Source of the DNA: Lachnospiraceae bacterium
Lineage (GTDB): Bacteria > Bacillota_A > Clostridia > Lachnospirales > Lachnospiraceae
DNA length: 64,000 bases
Assembly (NCBI GenBank): GCA_017522685.1
Contig: JAFWYN010000005.1
Coordinates: forward strand, 124,001-188,000
Direction of reading: 5' to 3'
Shown: piece by piece, positions 40,296 to 48,532 of the stretch
Numbering within the stretch: position 1 is the stretch's first letter
Layout of the letters: each line of letters starts with the position of its first letter
Program-made: the position numbers and the translations under genes
Notes under the pieces: generated by a model
What the model was told of the DNA's origin: nothing
Database searches by the model: none
Seen by the model: only the letters and a program-made list of their open reading frames with translations

Positions 40296-40781
40296 CTACA
40301 ACTTCATCACAACCTCATATTGCTCCACTTGCCTGCTTCCGTTCAGGGTTTTTAAGGTTGTTACGATTTCATTTCTTATTTCAAATCCTAAGGACCGATA
40401 CATACTCTGAGCAATCAGGTTGTCTCTCTTTGTTTCCGTGGTATATGTTTCAATTCCTCTTTCTCTCAACAAAGCAAATACTTTCTCGAAAATCCCCCTT
40501 GCAATTCCCCTTCTTCGATATTCAGGAATCGTACAAGTAATAATATCGTAGGCGGTTTTCTCCTTATCCTTTAAGATGCTGTTCAAAACAAGAGCCACAC
40601 ATTCTCCGGTCTCCGTATCAAAAGCACCTACGGAAATGCTTGGGTCATAACCTTGCTCCTTAAGCATTTCCGAAAACCGTTCCAGGTTAACTTCCTTTTT
40701 CAGCCGCTCACTCATGGTCTTCCAGTTGGTTTCAAACAGTACCTTATCGGATACATTTTCTAATGTAGAATATTGAATCAT
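40296..40781 (-). CDS. GNAT N-acetyltransferase
   Basis: A 161-residue GNAT: DIITCTIPEYRRRGIARGIFEKVFALLRERG (acetyl-CoA loop RRRGIA) and TTETKRDNLIAQSMYRSLGFE. It is 35 bases upstream of the preceding GNAT gene. The substrate is unknown. Confidence 0.87.
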   Translation of the reverse strand: MIQYSTLENVSDKVLFETNWKTMSERLKKEVNLERFSEMLKEQGYDPSISVGAFDTETGECVALVLNSILKDKEKTAYDIITCTIPEYRRRGIARGIFEKVFALLRERGIETYTTETKRDNLIAQSMYRSLGFEIRNEIVTTLKTLNGSRQVEQYEVVMKL

Positions 40782-40818
40782 AGCATCCTCCTTGTCCCTC
40801 GAATTATCATAATGTACC

Positions 40819-41304
40819 TTACAGTTCCTCGCCGCAAATCTCCATGTACCTTCTCATGGTTTTAAAGCCCGCACTTTCATAAAAAGCCAGGGCGCCTTCA
40901 TTAAACTCCCACATATCCAGTTCTACTCTGGCGAAGCCGCGTTCTTTGGCATCTTTCTTGGCGAAATCGATTAAGGCGGTGGCAATACCTTTGCGTCTAT
41001 GGTTTTCATCCACCCCGAACTCCTCTATGTGATAAAACTTCTGCTCCCTCTTAAAGGGCGATTCGGGTCTCACGATATACTGAACCACGGCAAAGCCCAC
41101 GACTTCCTCACCAGCCAGGGCCACAACCACTCCGCTGTTTTCCTCTTCAAATCTTGTATATACAAAGGGTTCTATGACCCGCCAGCCATCCTCACGAAAT
41201 ATATCGGGACGCCCTTTTACATGCACCTCATTGACCTGCTTACGAATCTTATTCACAGATTCCAGCTCTTCCCTTTTTGCGTATCTTACTACTATATTTT
41301 CCAT
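40819..41304 (-). CDS. GNAT N-acetyltransferase
   Basis: A 161-residue GNAT. MENIVVRYAKREELESVNKIRKQV is followed by FGVDENHRRKGIATALIDFAKKDA and VELDMWEFNEGALAFYESAGF. The start at 41304 is right after the HIT stop (41306); longer frames overlap the HIT gene. The ending MRRYMEICGEEL is typical of tabtoxin/PhnO-like GNATs. Confidence 0.88.
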   Translation of the reverse strand: MENIVVRYAKREELESVNKIRKQVNEVHVKGRPDIFREDGWRVIEPFVYTRFEEENSGVVVALAGEEVVGFAVVQYIVRPESPFKREQKFYHIEEFGVDENHRRKGIATALIDFAKKDAKERGFARVELDMWEFNEGALAFYESAGFKTMRRYMEICGEEL

Positions 41305-41305
41305 G

Positions 41306-41707
41306 TTATTTAAACCGTACCTTCTCAAAGATTTCTTGCATATCGCACTTGGCTCCGCCAAACTCCGGCCAAGCTTCGATATTGTCATTCTTACGTCTGG
41401 GGATAATATGCATGTGAAAATGAGGCACGCACTGGTCTGCACTTCTTCCGTTGGTACCAATCAGGTTGATTCCTTCATAGCCGCAATCATCCACACAATG
41501 GTTGGAAACCTTCTTGACAGTACGCATCAAACGAAAAAGGGTCTCCTCGTCACAATCCAGAATATTTTCCACATGCTTCTTGGGCATGGCCACCATATGG
41601 CCATCCACATCCTTCATTACATCCATGAAAACGATGGTATGCTCATCCTCATACACGCTAAAGTATGGCTTTTCTCCATTCACCATTTTGCAAAATATAC
41701 ATTCCAT
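41306..41707 (-). CDS. HIT-family nucleotide-binding protein
   Basis: A 133-residue HIT protein. Zn-type CIFC (3-6), then YSVYEDEHTIVFMDV and the catalytic triad HFHMHIIPRR (HxHxHxx). HINT/HIT enzymes hydrolyse AMP-linked amides or dinucleoside polyphosphates. It is translated one base ahead of a GNAT and 12 bases after a HAD gene. Confidence 0.92.
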   Translation of the reverse strand: MECIFCKMVNGEKPYFSVYEDEHTIVFMDVMKDVDGHMVAMPKKHVENILDCDEETLFRLMRTVKKVSNHCVDDCGYEGINLIGTNGRSADQCVPHFHMHIIPRRKNDNIEAWPEFGGAKCDMQEIFEKVRFK

Positions 41708-41719
41708 TCCCGTTTCCTC

Positions 41720-42406
41720 CTAAGAAATCTTCTTTATCTCTTCCGGCACATCCATGGGTGACTCCGCCTGTGCAAACTCATCCTTCCTCTTTGCCGGTTT
41801 TCTGGTTCCGTCCTTTAAATACCAGGCCGCCTGCAAAGGATGCATCCCCACAGCCTGCGCGGTCTCCAGCTCCAGGCTGCCACCATCTCCCACATAAAGA
41901 CATTCCTGTGCTTCAAGCCCTAAATCCTTCAGGCATCTTTCAAAAATCGCTGTGTCCGGCTTTTTCATGCCCAGCTCACAGGACATACACATTACATCAA
42001 AGTACTCGAAAAGTACACTGTTTTTGATAATATCCCGTTCCTCAAAATAGCAGTTGGTAATCAATCCAACCTTAATCTTCTGCTCCTTCAGTGCCTGAAA
42101 CATAGGAATAATCTCCGAATGAATATTGGCGGGATCAAAGCTGGTTTGATACATCCTCTTTCTCTTGGTGATAATGCTTTCTAACAATTCCCGGGAATAA
42201 CGGTTGTTTACCCGTAAGGATTCTTCGATAACGTCTTCCAAGGTTCTTTTTCCCAGAGTCCTGTCCTCATCCGTAGGATTCCATATCTCCCTAAACTTTG
42301 CCTCTGAAATACCTATCTCCTCCGCTATTTCCTTTCCCATATATACAGGCCCGGCAAAGAGGGTCACCAGCGTTTCAAACATATCAAAAATGACTGCTTT
42401 TATCAT
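41720..42406 (-). CDS. HAD-superfamily hydrolase
   Basis: About 228 residues from MIKAVIFDMFETL (42406; AGGAGG 7 bases upstream). Motif I is DMFET (Asp then Phe-Glu-Thr as in YjjG/HAD-IA), motif II VGLITNCYFEERD, motif III KKPDTAIFERCLKDLG and motif IV CLYVGDGGSLELETAQAVG. The longer frame reaches into the inverted-repeat region and is not used. Confidence 0.87.
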   Translation of the reverse strand: MIKAVIFDMFETLVTLFAGPVYMGKEIAEEIGISEAKFREIWNPTDEDRTLGKRTLEDVIEESLRVNNRYSRELLESIITKRKRMYQTSFDPANIHSEIIPMFQALKEQKIKVGLITNCYFEERDIIKNSVLFEYFDVMCMSCELGMKKPDTAIFERCLKDLGLEAQECLYVGDGGSLELETAQAVGMHPLQAAWYLKDGTRKPAKRKDEFAQAESPMDVPEEIKKIS

Positions 42407-42465
42407 CGTACACCTCCTGCATATCGCAAAGTTTCTACAAACTTGTATTTTCCTAACCATACTCT

Positions 42466-42715
42466 TTGGACATATACGTATTTTTTCTCCCAAAATATCC
42501 AAAAAAACCTGATTTTTAAGGTTTTTTTGTGTTTTTTTAAGTATTTTGGACATATGCAAAATAATATCTCTCAGATGTCCACGATTAGCCCCATTTTGTG
42601 GACATATTTTGCTTATTTTCTGCTATATGTCCAATCCCTCGGCTATACTCACGATTTTTGCTTTATTTCGTTTTCATTTTGGACATAATTACTTTTTTTT
42701 CACGTATATATCCAA
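42466..42715. repeat. Four 37-bp inverted-repeat units in a gene-free region
   Basis: Units 42466-42502, 42546-42582, 42598-42634 and 42679-42715 are each exactly 37 bases. Each opens with (T/G)TGGACATA and closes with its complement, TATGTCCA(A/C) or close variants, around a T-rich 19-base centre that differs between units. Gaps are 43, 15 and 44. The set fills the only stretch over 300 bases without a gene in the 30-50 kb region. No ORF is convincing here. Confidence 0.85.
42503..42530. terminator. Bidirectional terminator between the first two units
   Basis: AAAAAACCT pairs with AGGTTTTTTT around GATTTTTA, with T runs on both strands. On the minus strand it would end transcription arriving from the 42.7-49 kb run. 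Confidence 0.7.
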
Positions 42716-42728
42716 TTTCTTCGCATCC

Positions 42729-43349
42729 TTAATCCGTACACTGCCTGTTAATATACCGCACTACCACGCGGCCGCTTTCTTCCAGCTCAAATCGTGAAAT
42801 GGAACCGGAGCTGCCAATGAAACGTCTCTTAGGGATATCCTCCAGACAGTCTCCAAATAACATAGTCTGCAGATAGCTCAGTGCCGTACCATGGGACACG
42901 ATAAGAATTTTGTCTTCATCATTGCTCTTGATTTGCTCATAAAATGCATAAATACGGTTCCACAAATCTCTGTCGGATTCTGCATCCGGGAAGGGACGAT
43001 AGTCCGGGTCGTAGGTGGGCGGATGAGGCAATTCATTTTCTCTAAACCAAGCCACAGGCTTGCCATTACCTTCGCCTGCATTTACCTCTCGAATAGCACC
43101 TGTCACCACCGGGGTTAGGTGCAAATATGTATTGATTTCCTCAGCCGTCTGCAAAGCACGCTTTCTGTCGGACACATACATGTGAAACTCCTCAATGTTC
43201 CATACACTGCTGAGCCACTGACCGATTTTGTTGGCCTGCTTTTTACCGTTCTCCGTAAGCTCCCAGTCATAGCAAGCCCCTATCATACCGTTTAAATGAT
43301 GCTCCGATTCTGTATGCTGTACCATAATAATTGTTTTGTTCATAAACAT
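42729..43349 (-). CDS. Histidine phosphatase family protein
   Basis: A 206-residue phosphoglycerate-mutase-like protein. The motif normally RHG reads VQHTESEHHLNG here: the catalytic His is kept, the Arg is Gln. LTENGKKQANKIGQWL, YVSDRKRALQTAEEI and ILIVSHGTALSYLQ (second His) are normal. The first-Arg change may reduce phosphatase activity. It starts the second enzyme run downstream of proC. Confidence 0.85.
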   Translation of the reverse strand: MFMNKTIIMVQHTESEHHLNGMIGACYDWELTENGKKQANKIGQWLSSVWNIEEFHMYVSDRKRALQTAEEINTYLHLTPVVTGAIREVNAGEGNGKPVAWFRENELPHPPTYDPDYRPFPDAESDRDLWNRIYAFYEQIKSNDEDKILIVSHGTALSYLQTMLFGDCLEDIPKRRFIGSSGSISRFELEESGRVVVRYINRQCTD

Positions 43350-43367
43350 TAAGTCTCCTTCCTACCT

Positions 43368-44171
43368 CTAGATAATATTTCTCGCCTTCTCATAGGACTT
43401 TTCCATACAATTCTCCAAATTCTTGGTTATCTGCTCCGGATTCAAATGCTTCATTCCGGCTTCTGTTGTCCCACCCTTTGTGGCAATGCGGTGGACAATA
43501 TCCTCAAAAGAACAGTCTTCTTTCTTAACCATATCTATGACATTTTCAAAAACCCGAAGGGTTATTTCTTTGCTTATTTCTCCGTTATCGAAAAACGTAT
43601 TACAGGCCTTCCGGTAGGAGTCCATTAGGGAAGCCACAAAAGCCAGTCCGCTTGCAGCAGTAACCGTAATATCATTTAAAGAGTCCTCTTCCAGTTTCAA
43701 TACATATCCTAACTTGCTAAATAGAACCAGTACCTCCTGAAGGGCCTCATCCTCCGTACCTTCACAGGTAATTCCCATGACACCCTTTCCATCCTGAATA
43801 GCGATGTTGGGCATCACCCGGACCAGCTTCACTACATTTTGTTTATCATCTAAGGCATTTCGTATTTCTGCTGTAGTGATTCCGGCCATAAAGCTTATCA
43901 GAGTTTTCCCGTCCAAATCATAAGCCTTGATTTCACTCAACACTTCCTTGGCATGGACCGGCTCTACGATTATTACCACCACATCCGCAATATTCACCAG
44001 CTCTTCTTTGCTGCCGGTTACATGAATGTCCGCAAATTCCTTTCGTACACTTTCCCTGGTCTTTTCTGTTCTGGCATTTATCACCATATCACTTTGCGGA
44101 AAGCCGGTTAATACCAAGCCCCTGACAAAGGCTTTCCCTAAATGACCGTATCCTATAATACCTATTTTCAT
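43368..44171 (-). CDS. proC: Pyrroline-5-carboxylate reductase-like
   Basis: A 267-residue protein. The Rossmann start MKIGIIGYGHLGKAFVRGL, ISFMAGITTAEIRNAL, RVMPNIAIQDGKGVMGI and ITVTAASGLAFVASLMDSY with TKGGTTEAGMKHL at the C-terminus match P5CR. It reduces P5C to proline with NAD(P)H; a paralogous dehydrogenase role is possible because it sits far from other proline genes. It overlaps the next GNAT by 4 bases (ATGA). Confidence 0.85.
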   Translation of the reverse strand: MKIGIIGYGHLGKAFVRGLVLTGFPQSDMVINARTEKTRESVRKEFADIHVTGSKEELVNIADVVVIIVEPVHAKEVLSEIKAYDLDGKTLISFMAGITTAEIRNALDDKQNVVKLVRVMPNIAIQDGKGVMGITCEGTEDEALQEVLVLFSKLGYVLKLEEDSLNDITVTAASGLAFVASLMDSYRKACNTFFDNGEISKEITLRVFENVIDMVKKEDCSFEDIVHRIATKGGTTEAGMKHLNPEQITKNLENCMEKSYEKARNII

Positions 44172-44674
44172 TTTCCTGAACTATCTCCTTTTCTCGAACA
44201 CGACAGTACTAATCCGGGGTATACTTCCATTCTCTTTCCGGTATCCACATAACCTGCCTTTTCATAGCAGCGTCTGTTCTTGCTTAAATCCTCAGGAAAA
44301 TCCACCCAAAAGCCCTTGGCATCCTCAAGCTCCTTTTCGCAAAGAAGGATTGCGGTTTGGGCAATGCCCTTACACTGAAGCGTGGGCTTAATATAAATCC
44401 TTTGCAGATAGTACTGACCATCTCCCAGATTTTCACCGAAAGGGGTCTTTCCTTTACATTTATAGAGAACACCACCCACTATTTCTTCGTCCAAGAAGAT
44501 GGTAAAATAGCGGAAATACTCCGAACCCAGTCGGTTGGCAACATCCTCCACTCCTCGAAGATAAGGGTTTCCTTCATCATGATATTGCTCATATAGGGGC
44601 TGAAATGCCGCCTTCTGTATATTGCTTAATTCTAATGCTTCCTCTTCTTTTGTTGCACGTATCCAAATGTTCAT
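44168..44674 (-). CDS. GNAT N-acetyltransferase
   Basis: About 168 residues from the ATG at 44674. MNIWIRATKEEEALELSNIQKAAF, YLQRIYIKPTLQCKGIAQTAILLCEKEL (loop QCKGIA) and NRRCYEKAGYVDTG are GNAT motifs. It is coupled to proC. Confidence 0.85.
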   Translation of the reverse strand: MNIWIRATKEEEALELSNIQKAAFQPLYEQYHDEGNPYLRGVEDVANRLGSEYFRYFTIFLDEEIVGGVLYKCKGKTPFGENLGDGQYYLQRIYIKPTLQCKGIAQTAILLCEKELEDAKGFWVDFPEDLSKNRRCYEKAGYVDTGKRMEVYPGLVLSCSRKGDSSGK

Positions 44675-44684
44675 ACTTGATTCC

Positions 44685-45170
44685 TCACATTCCTTCCCCG
44701 GGATAGCTGATTTCTCCACCCCAGGACTTTAATTCTTCAAAATACCCATCCACGGTAAGTAATCCGTAGAACCATAAAAAGGCTCTGTCCTTTTCGCTGA
44801 TTTCGTCCAGGCTCATCCAAAGTACTTCCTTCAAAGGAGGAGTTTCCGAAGATGCCTCCTCCGGGTCGTAGCCGGTGATGGCTTCCTGGTCCTCGGACAC
44901 CTCTACCTCAAAGGAATATTCTGCGCTTCCATCGTATTTATACTGTACAGCCAATGGGCGGATGATTCTTCCCTCCAGACCGCATTCCTCTTTCAACTCC
45001 CGAAGGGCTGCCTGCTCCGGGGTCTCCCCTTCTTCGATGCCGCCACCGGGCACGGTGTAGAACTCTCTTCCGAAGTAAACCACCCGTTCCATGAGTATCT
45101 TTCCGTCCCGTACCACGATAGCCACGCTACGGCTGCGTTTGTATACAAATTTGTATTCTTCCTCTTGCAT
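44685..45170 (-). CDS. NUDIX hydrolase
   Basis: A 161-residue protein: SVAIVVRDGKILMERVVYFGREFYTVPGGGIEEGET, closing RELKEECGL, then VEVSEDQEAITGYDPEEASSETPPLKEVLWMSLDEI. It is 10 bases upstream of the GNAT gene. The substrate is unknown. Confidence 0.87.
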   Translation of the reverse strand: MQEEEYKFVYKRSRSVAIVVRDGKILMERVVYFGREFYTVPGGGIEEGETPEQAALRELKEECGLEGRIIRPLAVQYKYDGSAEYSFEVEVSEDQEAITGYDPEEASSETPPLKEVLWMSLDEISEKDRAFLWFYGLLTVDGYFEELKSWGGEISYPGEGM

Positions 45171-45199
45171 TTTTGCTCCTCCTCATGTCAGTGCCCACA

Positions 45200-45637
45200 T
45201 TAATGTGCTTGAAAATACTCGTCAATCACCTGCTTGGCTCTCTCTGCACCAAACCAGCCTTCTCCCTCAAACACATAGGGGTAAAGGCGGTACAAATTGT
45301 CCTTTTCTTCGTCCGTAAGCTCATCAAACTCGGTGATGTTTCGCTTGGTCAGTACACTCATCAGCTTGTGGTCACCATCATTGCGGATAAAGACACCGAT
45401 AATACGCACCTTGGCCTCATCCCCCAGCTCAAAATGATCCCTGGTCAGAATCATCACATCCAGGTGGTCCTGAGGTGGTGTGCCGGACTCGGTCATCCAG
45501 CCGTAAGGATACTGGTAAACATTTCTCACATAATGGAGACTGTCGCAATCCTTCTCCACGAAAGAATCTATCTCCGGAATATATTTCATTCGTCTCTGAT
45601 AATCATTGGTCTGCTCGATTTTTACAGTATAAATCAT
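45200..45637 (-). CDS. Family I inorganic-pyrophosphatase-like protein
   Basis: A 145-residue protein. VRNVYQYPYGWMTESGTPPQDHLDVMILT followed by LGDEAKVRIIGVFIRNDGDHKLMSVL resembles the compact family I PPase core, in which Asp/Tyr residues bind metals and PPi. It is shorter than housekeeping PPases. The next gene upstream carries a second pyrophosphatase-like domain, so both may act together. Confidence 0.7.
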   Translation of the reverse strand: MIYTVKIEQTNDYQRRMKYIPEIDSFVEKDCDSLHYVRNVYQYPYGWMTESGTPPQDHLDVMILTRDHFELGDEAKVRIIGVFIRNDGDHKLMSVLTKRNITEFDELTDEEKDNLYRLYPYVFEGEGWFGAERAKQVIDEYFQAH

Positions 45638-45652
45638 TGGTTCATCCTCCCA

Positions 45653-46660
45653 TTATCTATATAATTCTCCGTCGAAAAACTTCTCCTGGAAATCAATCTG
45701 TTTCAGGATTTCCTCATCACTAAAATCCATGCCTTCCGGCGCCACAATCCATTTGTCTTCCACATCATTGAGTCGGTGGAATACTCCGATTACCTTGCCT
45801 GTAAAGGTTTCCAAGGGGGCATCCACACCCAATGCATACACATCCTGCTCCGCGCCGTCCCCGGCCATCACACCGTTTACATAACCGTAGTTGATGGGGT
45901 AGTAAATATCCGGGAACCTGGGATGATAGGTGCCCATAGGTCTGTCCATAGTGCATTCCACGGTGCTGCCGATAACCTCCGAATAATCTAGAGGTGTAGC
46001 CTCCTTTTGCACCACCGCCTCGATAAAGAAATGACTTCTTTCCCGGCTGTCATCTTCTTCCATAATGCATTCCCTAATGTGTCGCACGGATTCAAATGTA
46101 TAGCCCTCGAACAACTTCTTTAGAATTTTCTTATCTGCGAAGAAATGGGGCACATTCACCTCAGCGCCTTCCGTTTTTAACACCGTATTCTCATCCAAAC
46201 GAGGGAAATTCTCCTCATGGAATGCATAATGCTCCTTGGCGCAAAGGGTTAAGAACACCTTGCCACCGGGCTTCAGCACACGGGCGATTTCCTGAAGCAC
46301 ATGCTGTACCCCCACCGTATCCTGGTGAGAAATCACATGATAGGAAAAGACCCTGTCAAAGGCATCGTCTGCAAAGGGAAGGTTCATCATATCCGCTCTC
46401 TTACAAAGGTAATCCACGCCCTGCTCTTTTTGTAGCTTTTTATTGTGGGAGATCGCCTCTGCGGACAAGTCCACAGCAGTCACCTTAAAGCCCTTCTGCG
46501 TAAAATACAAAGCATGTCTGCCTCGTCCGCAGCCCAAGTCCAGAATGGAGTGTACCCCTTCCTCCTGCCACTTCTTTGCCAGATATATGCTATCCTCAGA
46601 CGGGTGGGTCCATTTATCCTGCTCCACACTGCTCCAGTCCCATTCTTTTGATTGTGCCAT
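45653..46660 (-). CDS. Methyltransferase fused to a pyrophosphatase-like domain
   Basis: A 335-residue fusion. Residues 1-215 form a class I methyltransferase (SILDLGCGRGRHALYF, VTAVDLSAEAISHNK, FDRVFSYHVISHQD, RVLKPGGKVFLTL). Residues 225-335 resemble stand-alone clostridial pyrophosphatase-like proteins: STVECTMDRPMGTYHPRF, YPINYGYVNGVMAGDGAEQDVYALGVD, VIGVFHRLNDVEDKWIVA. The frame is continuous, with no stop or shift. The downstream neighbour is another PPase-like gene, 15 bases away. Confidence 0.8.
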   Translation of the reverse strand: MAQSKEWDWSSVEQDKWTHPSEDSIYLAKKWQEEGVHSILDLGCGRGRHALYFTQKGFKVTAVDLSAEAISHNKKLQKEQGVDYLCKRADMMNLPFADDAFDRVFSYHVISHQDTVGVQHVLQEIARVLKPGGKVFLTLCAKEHYAFHEENFPRLDENTVLKTEGAEVNVPHFFADKKILKKLFEGYTFESVRHIRECIMEEDDSRERSHFFIEAVVQKEATPLDYSEVIGSTVECTMDRPMGTYHPRFPDIYYPINYGYVNGVMAGDGAEQDVYALGVDAPLETFTGKVIGVFHRLNDVEDKWIVAPEGMDFSDEEILKQIDFQEKFFDGELYR

Positions 46661-46704
46661 TGTTATCCCCTCCTGTACTTCAAAAATTGTGTCGGTAGCA
46701 CAGC

Positions 46705-47232
46705 CTAATTTAAATACCCTTCCTGCACCAAGCGCTCCAGTACCATGTTTTCCCGCAGTAACATGCCCGCAAAAGTCTGGGAAGCCACCTTCTCTCCATG
46801 ATCTCCCTGCTTATTGGTGCTTATGGCATGTTCGGGTGTGACGAATTCCAGGGTAAACTCCTCAAAAGCTTCGTAATCATCTAAGTTTCGCTGGCCAAGC
46901 TCCTCTTCTGCTTCACATACAAAGTAGAAATTCTCCTGAAGAAAAATCGCATCCACTTTACCTTTTTCCAATCTTTTCACATAGCCGAATTCCCGGATGG
47001 TGTCCTTCTTCACCACCAGTCCGCTTTCCTCCTGCACCTCACGCACCAAAGTCTCTTCCAGACTTTCTCCCGGCTCAATACCACCGCCGGGCAGTTTGTA
47101 ATAGTCATATTTGCAGCTGTGCATCATGGCGATGCGGCCGTTTCTTATAATGATTCCCCTCACCGACGGGCGTCTTCCCACGGTTCCGTTGGGATCATAG
47201 TTTTTTAAGTCCATGACAAATAATTCTCGCAT
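46705..47232 (-). CDS. NUDIX hydrolase
   Basis: About 175 residues from MRELFVMDLKNYDPNG (47232). RPSVRGIIIRNGRIAMM and YKLPGGGIEPGES...REVQEESGL are the NUDIX box, and FYFVCEAEEE follows. It is a paralogue of 37422-37937. The ATG at 47232 avoids overlap with the upstream GNAT. Confidence 0.86.
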   Translation of the reverse strand: MRELFVMDLKNYDPNGTVGRRPSVRGIIIRNGRIAMMHSCKYDYYKLPGGGIEPGESLEETLVREVQEESGLVVKKDTIREFGYVKRLEKGKVDAIFLQENFYFVCEAEEELGQRNLDDYEAFEEFTLEFVTPEHAISTNKQGDHGEKVASQTFAGMLLRENMVLERLVQEGYLN

Positions 47233-47249
47233 GCTTATCCCCCTCCTAA

Positions 47250-47672
47250 TTACTCTTTCTCTTTCCACATAGACATACCGCTTCCGTTAATTTCATTGGG
47301 ACGCACCTTAAAACCGAGTTTTTCGTAAAAGCCTTCCTTACCGGCAGCCGCGCCCAGAATAAACATAATCTTATCCCCCTGCTCGGCAGCCTCCATTACC
47401 ATATCTTTTAAACGCGTCACAATCTCTGCACCGATGCCCATTCCCTGATACTCAGGGCGGATGATCACATCTCCCAAATAAGCCGTATATCCGTAATCAA
47501 ACAGCATTCTTCCCATGCCTATTATCTTCTCACCATCTCTGGCTGCCACAACAAAGGCCGTATGGGCAAGTCCTCTCTCCGCCTGACCGGGCGTCAGTAA
47601 TCTCCAATTCACACTGCCCCGCATTTCATTGTATTCTTCGGCTGTCATATTCTGAGTGTAAGTTATTTCCAT
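47250..47672 (-). CDS. GNAT N-acetyltransferase
   Basis: A 140-residue GNAT: TAFVVAARDGEKIIGMGRML, YLGDVIIRPEYQGMGIGAEIVTRL (loop QGMGIG), then FILGAAAGKEGFYEKLGFKVRP. The ending NGSGMSMWKEKE is common in this small family. The substrate is unknown. Confidence 0.88.
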   Translation of the reverse strand: MEITYTQNMTAEEYNEMRGSVNWRLLTPGQAERGLAHTAFVVAARDGEKIIGMGRMLFDYGYTAYLGDVIIRPEYQGMGIGAEIVTRLKDMVMEAAEQGDKIMFILGAAAGKEGFYEKLGFKVRPNEINGSGMSMWKEKE

Positions 47673-47690
47673 GTTTATTTGCTCCCCTCG

Positions 47691-48338
47691 CTAAATATCA
47701 TACTTTTTCAGCAACATATCCAATGCCTCTCTCAGCAAAATCGCTTCCCCCACGCCCTCTCTCTTGGAAAGCTTGGTTAAGCACTTTAACTGGTCGTTAG
47801 TGTAGTGAGAGGTCTTAGGTACCATCTTCTCCTCCTTGGCTAAGGCTATCTTATTGTGGCCGTTGGCCTTGGCACGAAACAGTGCACTTTCCGCCTTACG
47901 AATCAGCTCCTGTACGCGGGTAGCGTCTTCAAAAGCCGCCGCAATACCGATGGATATAGTCATGGGGTCTCCATCGGGCAGCTTCACATCATAGCCCTTT
48001 CGCACGTCCTCCAAAAACAGGAACACATCCTCCTTCTCCATATCATTATTGAAGATGATGCCGAACTCATCACCGGATACGCGATAGATGGTAGCTCCCG
48101 CAGGAAGCTTCGACTCCAGATATCGTCCGGTATCAATCAACACCTTGTCCCCGCACTCCCTGCCAAAATCCGTATTCACACGCAGGAAATTATCACTATC
48201 CGTCAATGCAATGATTATGGGGCCGCTTCCCTCTCCCTCGGCATCATTCATAAGCCGAATCAGCTCCGCCTCAAACTCCTCCATTTTAGGAAAGCCTAAT
48301 TCCTTGTTCACTAAATTTTCTACCTTCACGTCACTCAT
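47691..48338 (-). CDS. GGDEF-domain protein
   Basis: About 215 residues from MSDVKVENLVNKELGFPKMEEF (48338). It has IIIALTDSDNFLRVNTDFGRECGDKVL, ATIYRVSGDEFGIIF (SGDEF for GGDEF, a form known in some active cyclases) and SIGIAAAFEDATRVQELIRKAESALFRAKANGHNKI. The C-terminal 45 residues are a basic helical tail. There is no sensory or membrane domain. It would make c-di-GMP if active. Confidence 0.8.
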   Translation of the reverse strand: MSDVKVENLVNKELGFPKMEEFEAELIRLMNDAEGEGSGPIIIALTDSDNFLRVNTDFGRECGDKVLIDTGRYLESKLPAGATIYRVSGDEFGIIFNNDMEKEDVFLFLEDVRKGYDVKLPDGDPMTISIGIAAAFEDATRVQELIRKAESALFRAKANGHNKIALAKEEKMVPKTSHYTNDQLKCLTKLSKREGVGEAILLREALDMLLKKYDI

Positions 48339-48532
48339 ACTATACCTCCACATTTTCAAAATATGTTTTTGCCAATATTATTTCTTAAATCATATCATAA
48401 GATAAATATATTTTGTGCAGTATTATTTGTCAAGTAATATTTTGCAAATAATATGGAAGAGGAGCTGCAAATCTGTTATATCTAAATCAAAAAGCAAGGG
48501 CCATGTTTCCATAGCTCTTGCCTGTCGTATCA

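Noticed and set aside
42466..42715. CRISPR array (units of equal 37-bp length)
   Set aside because: Only the ends of the units are conserved; centres and gaps differ (43, 15, 44) and no cas gene is present. They are inverted-repeat sites, not repeats with spacers.
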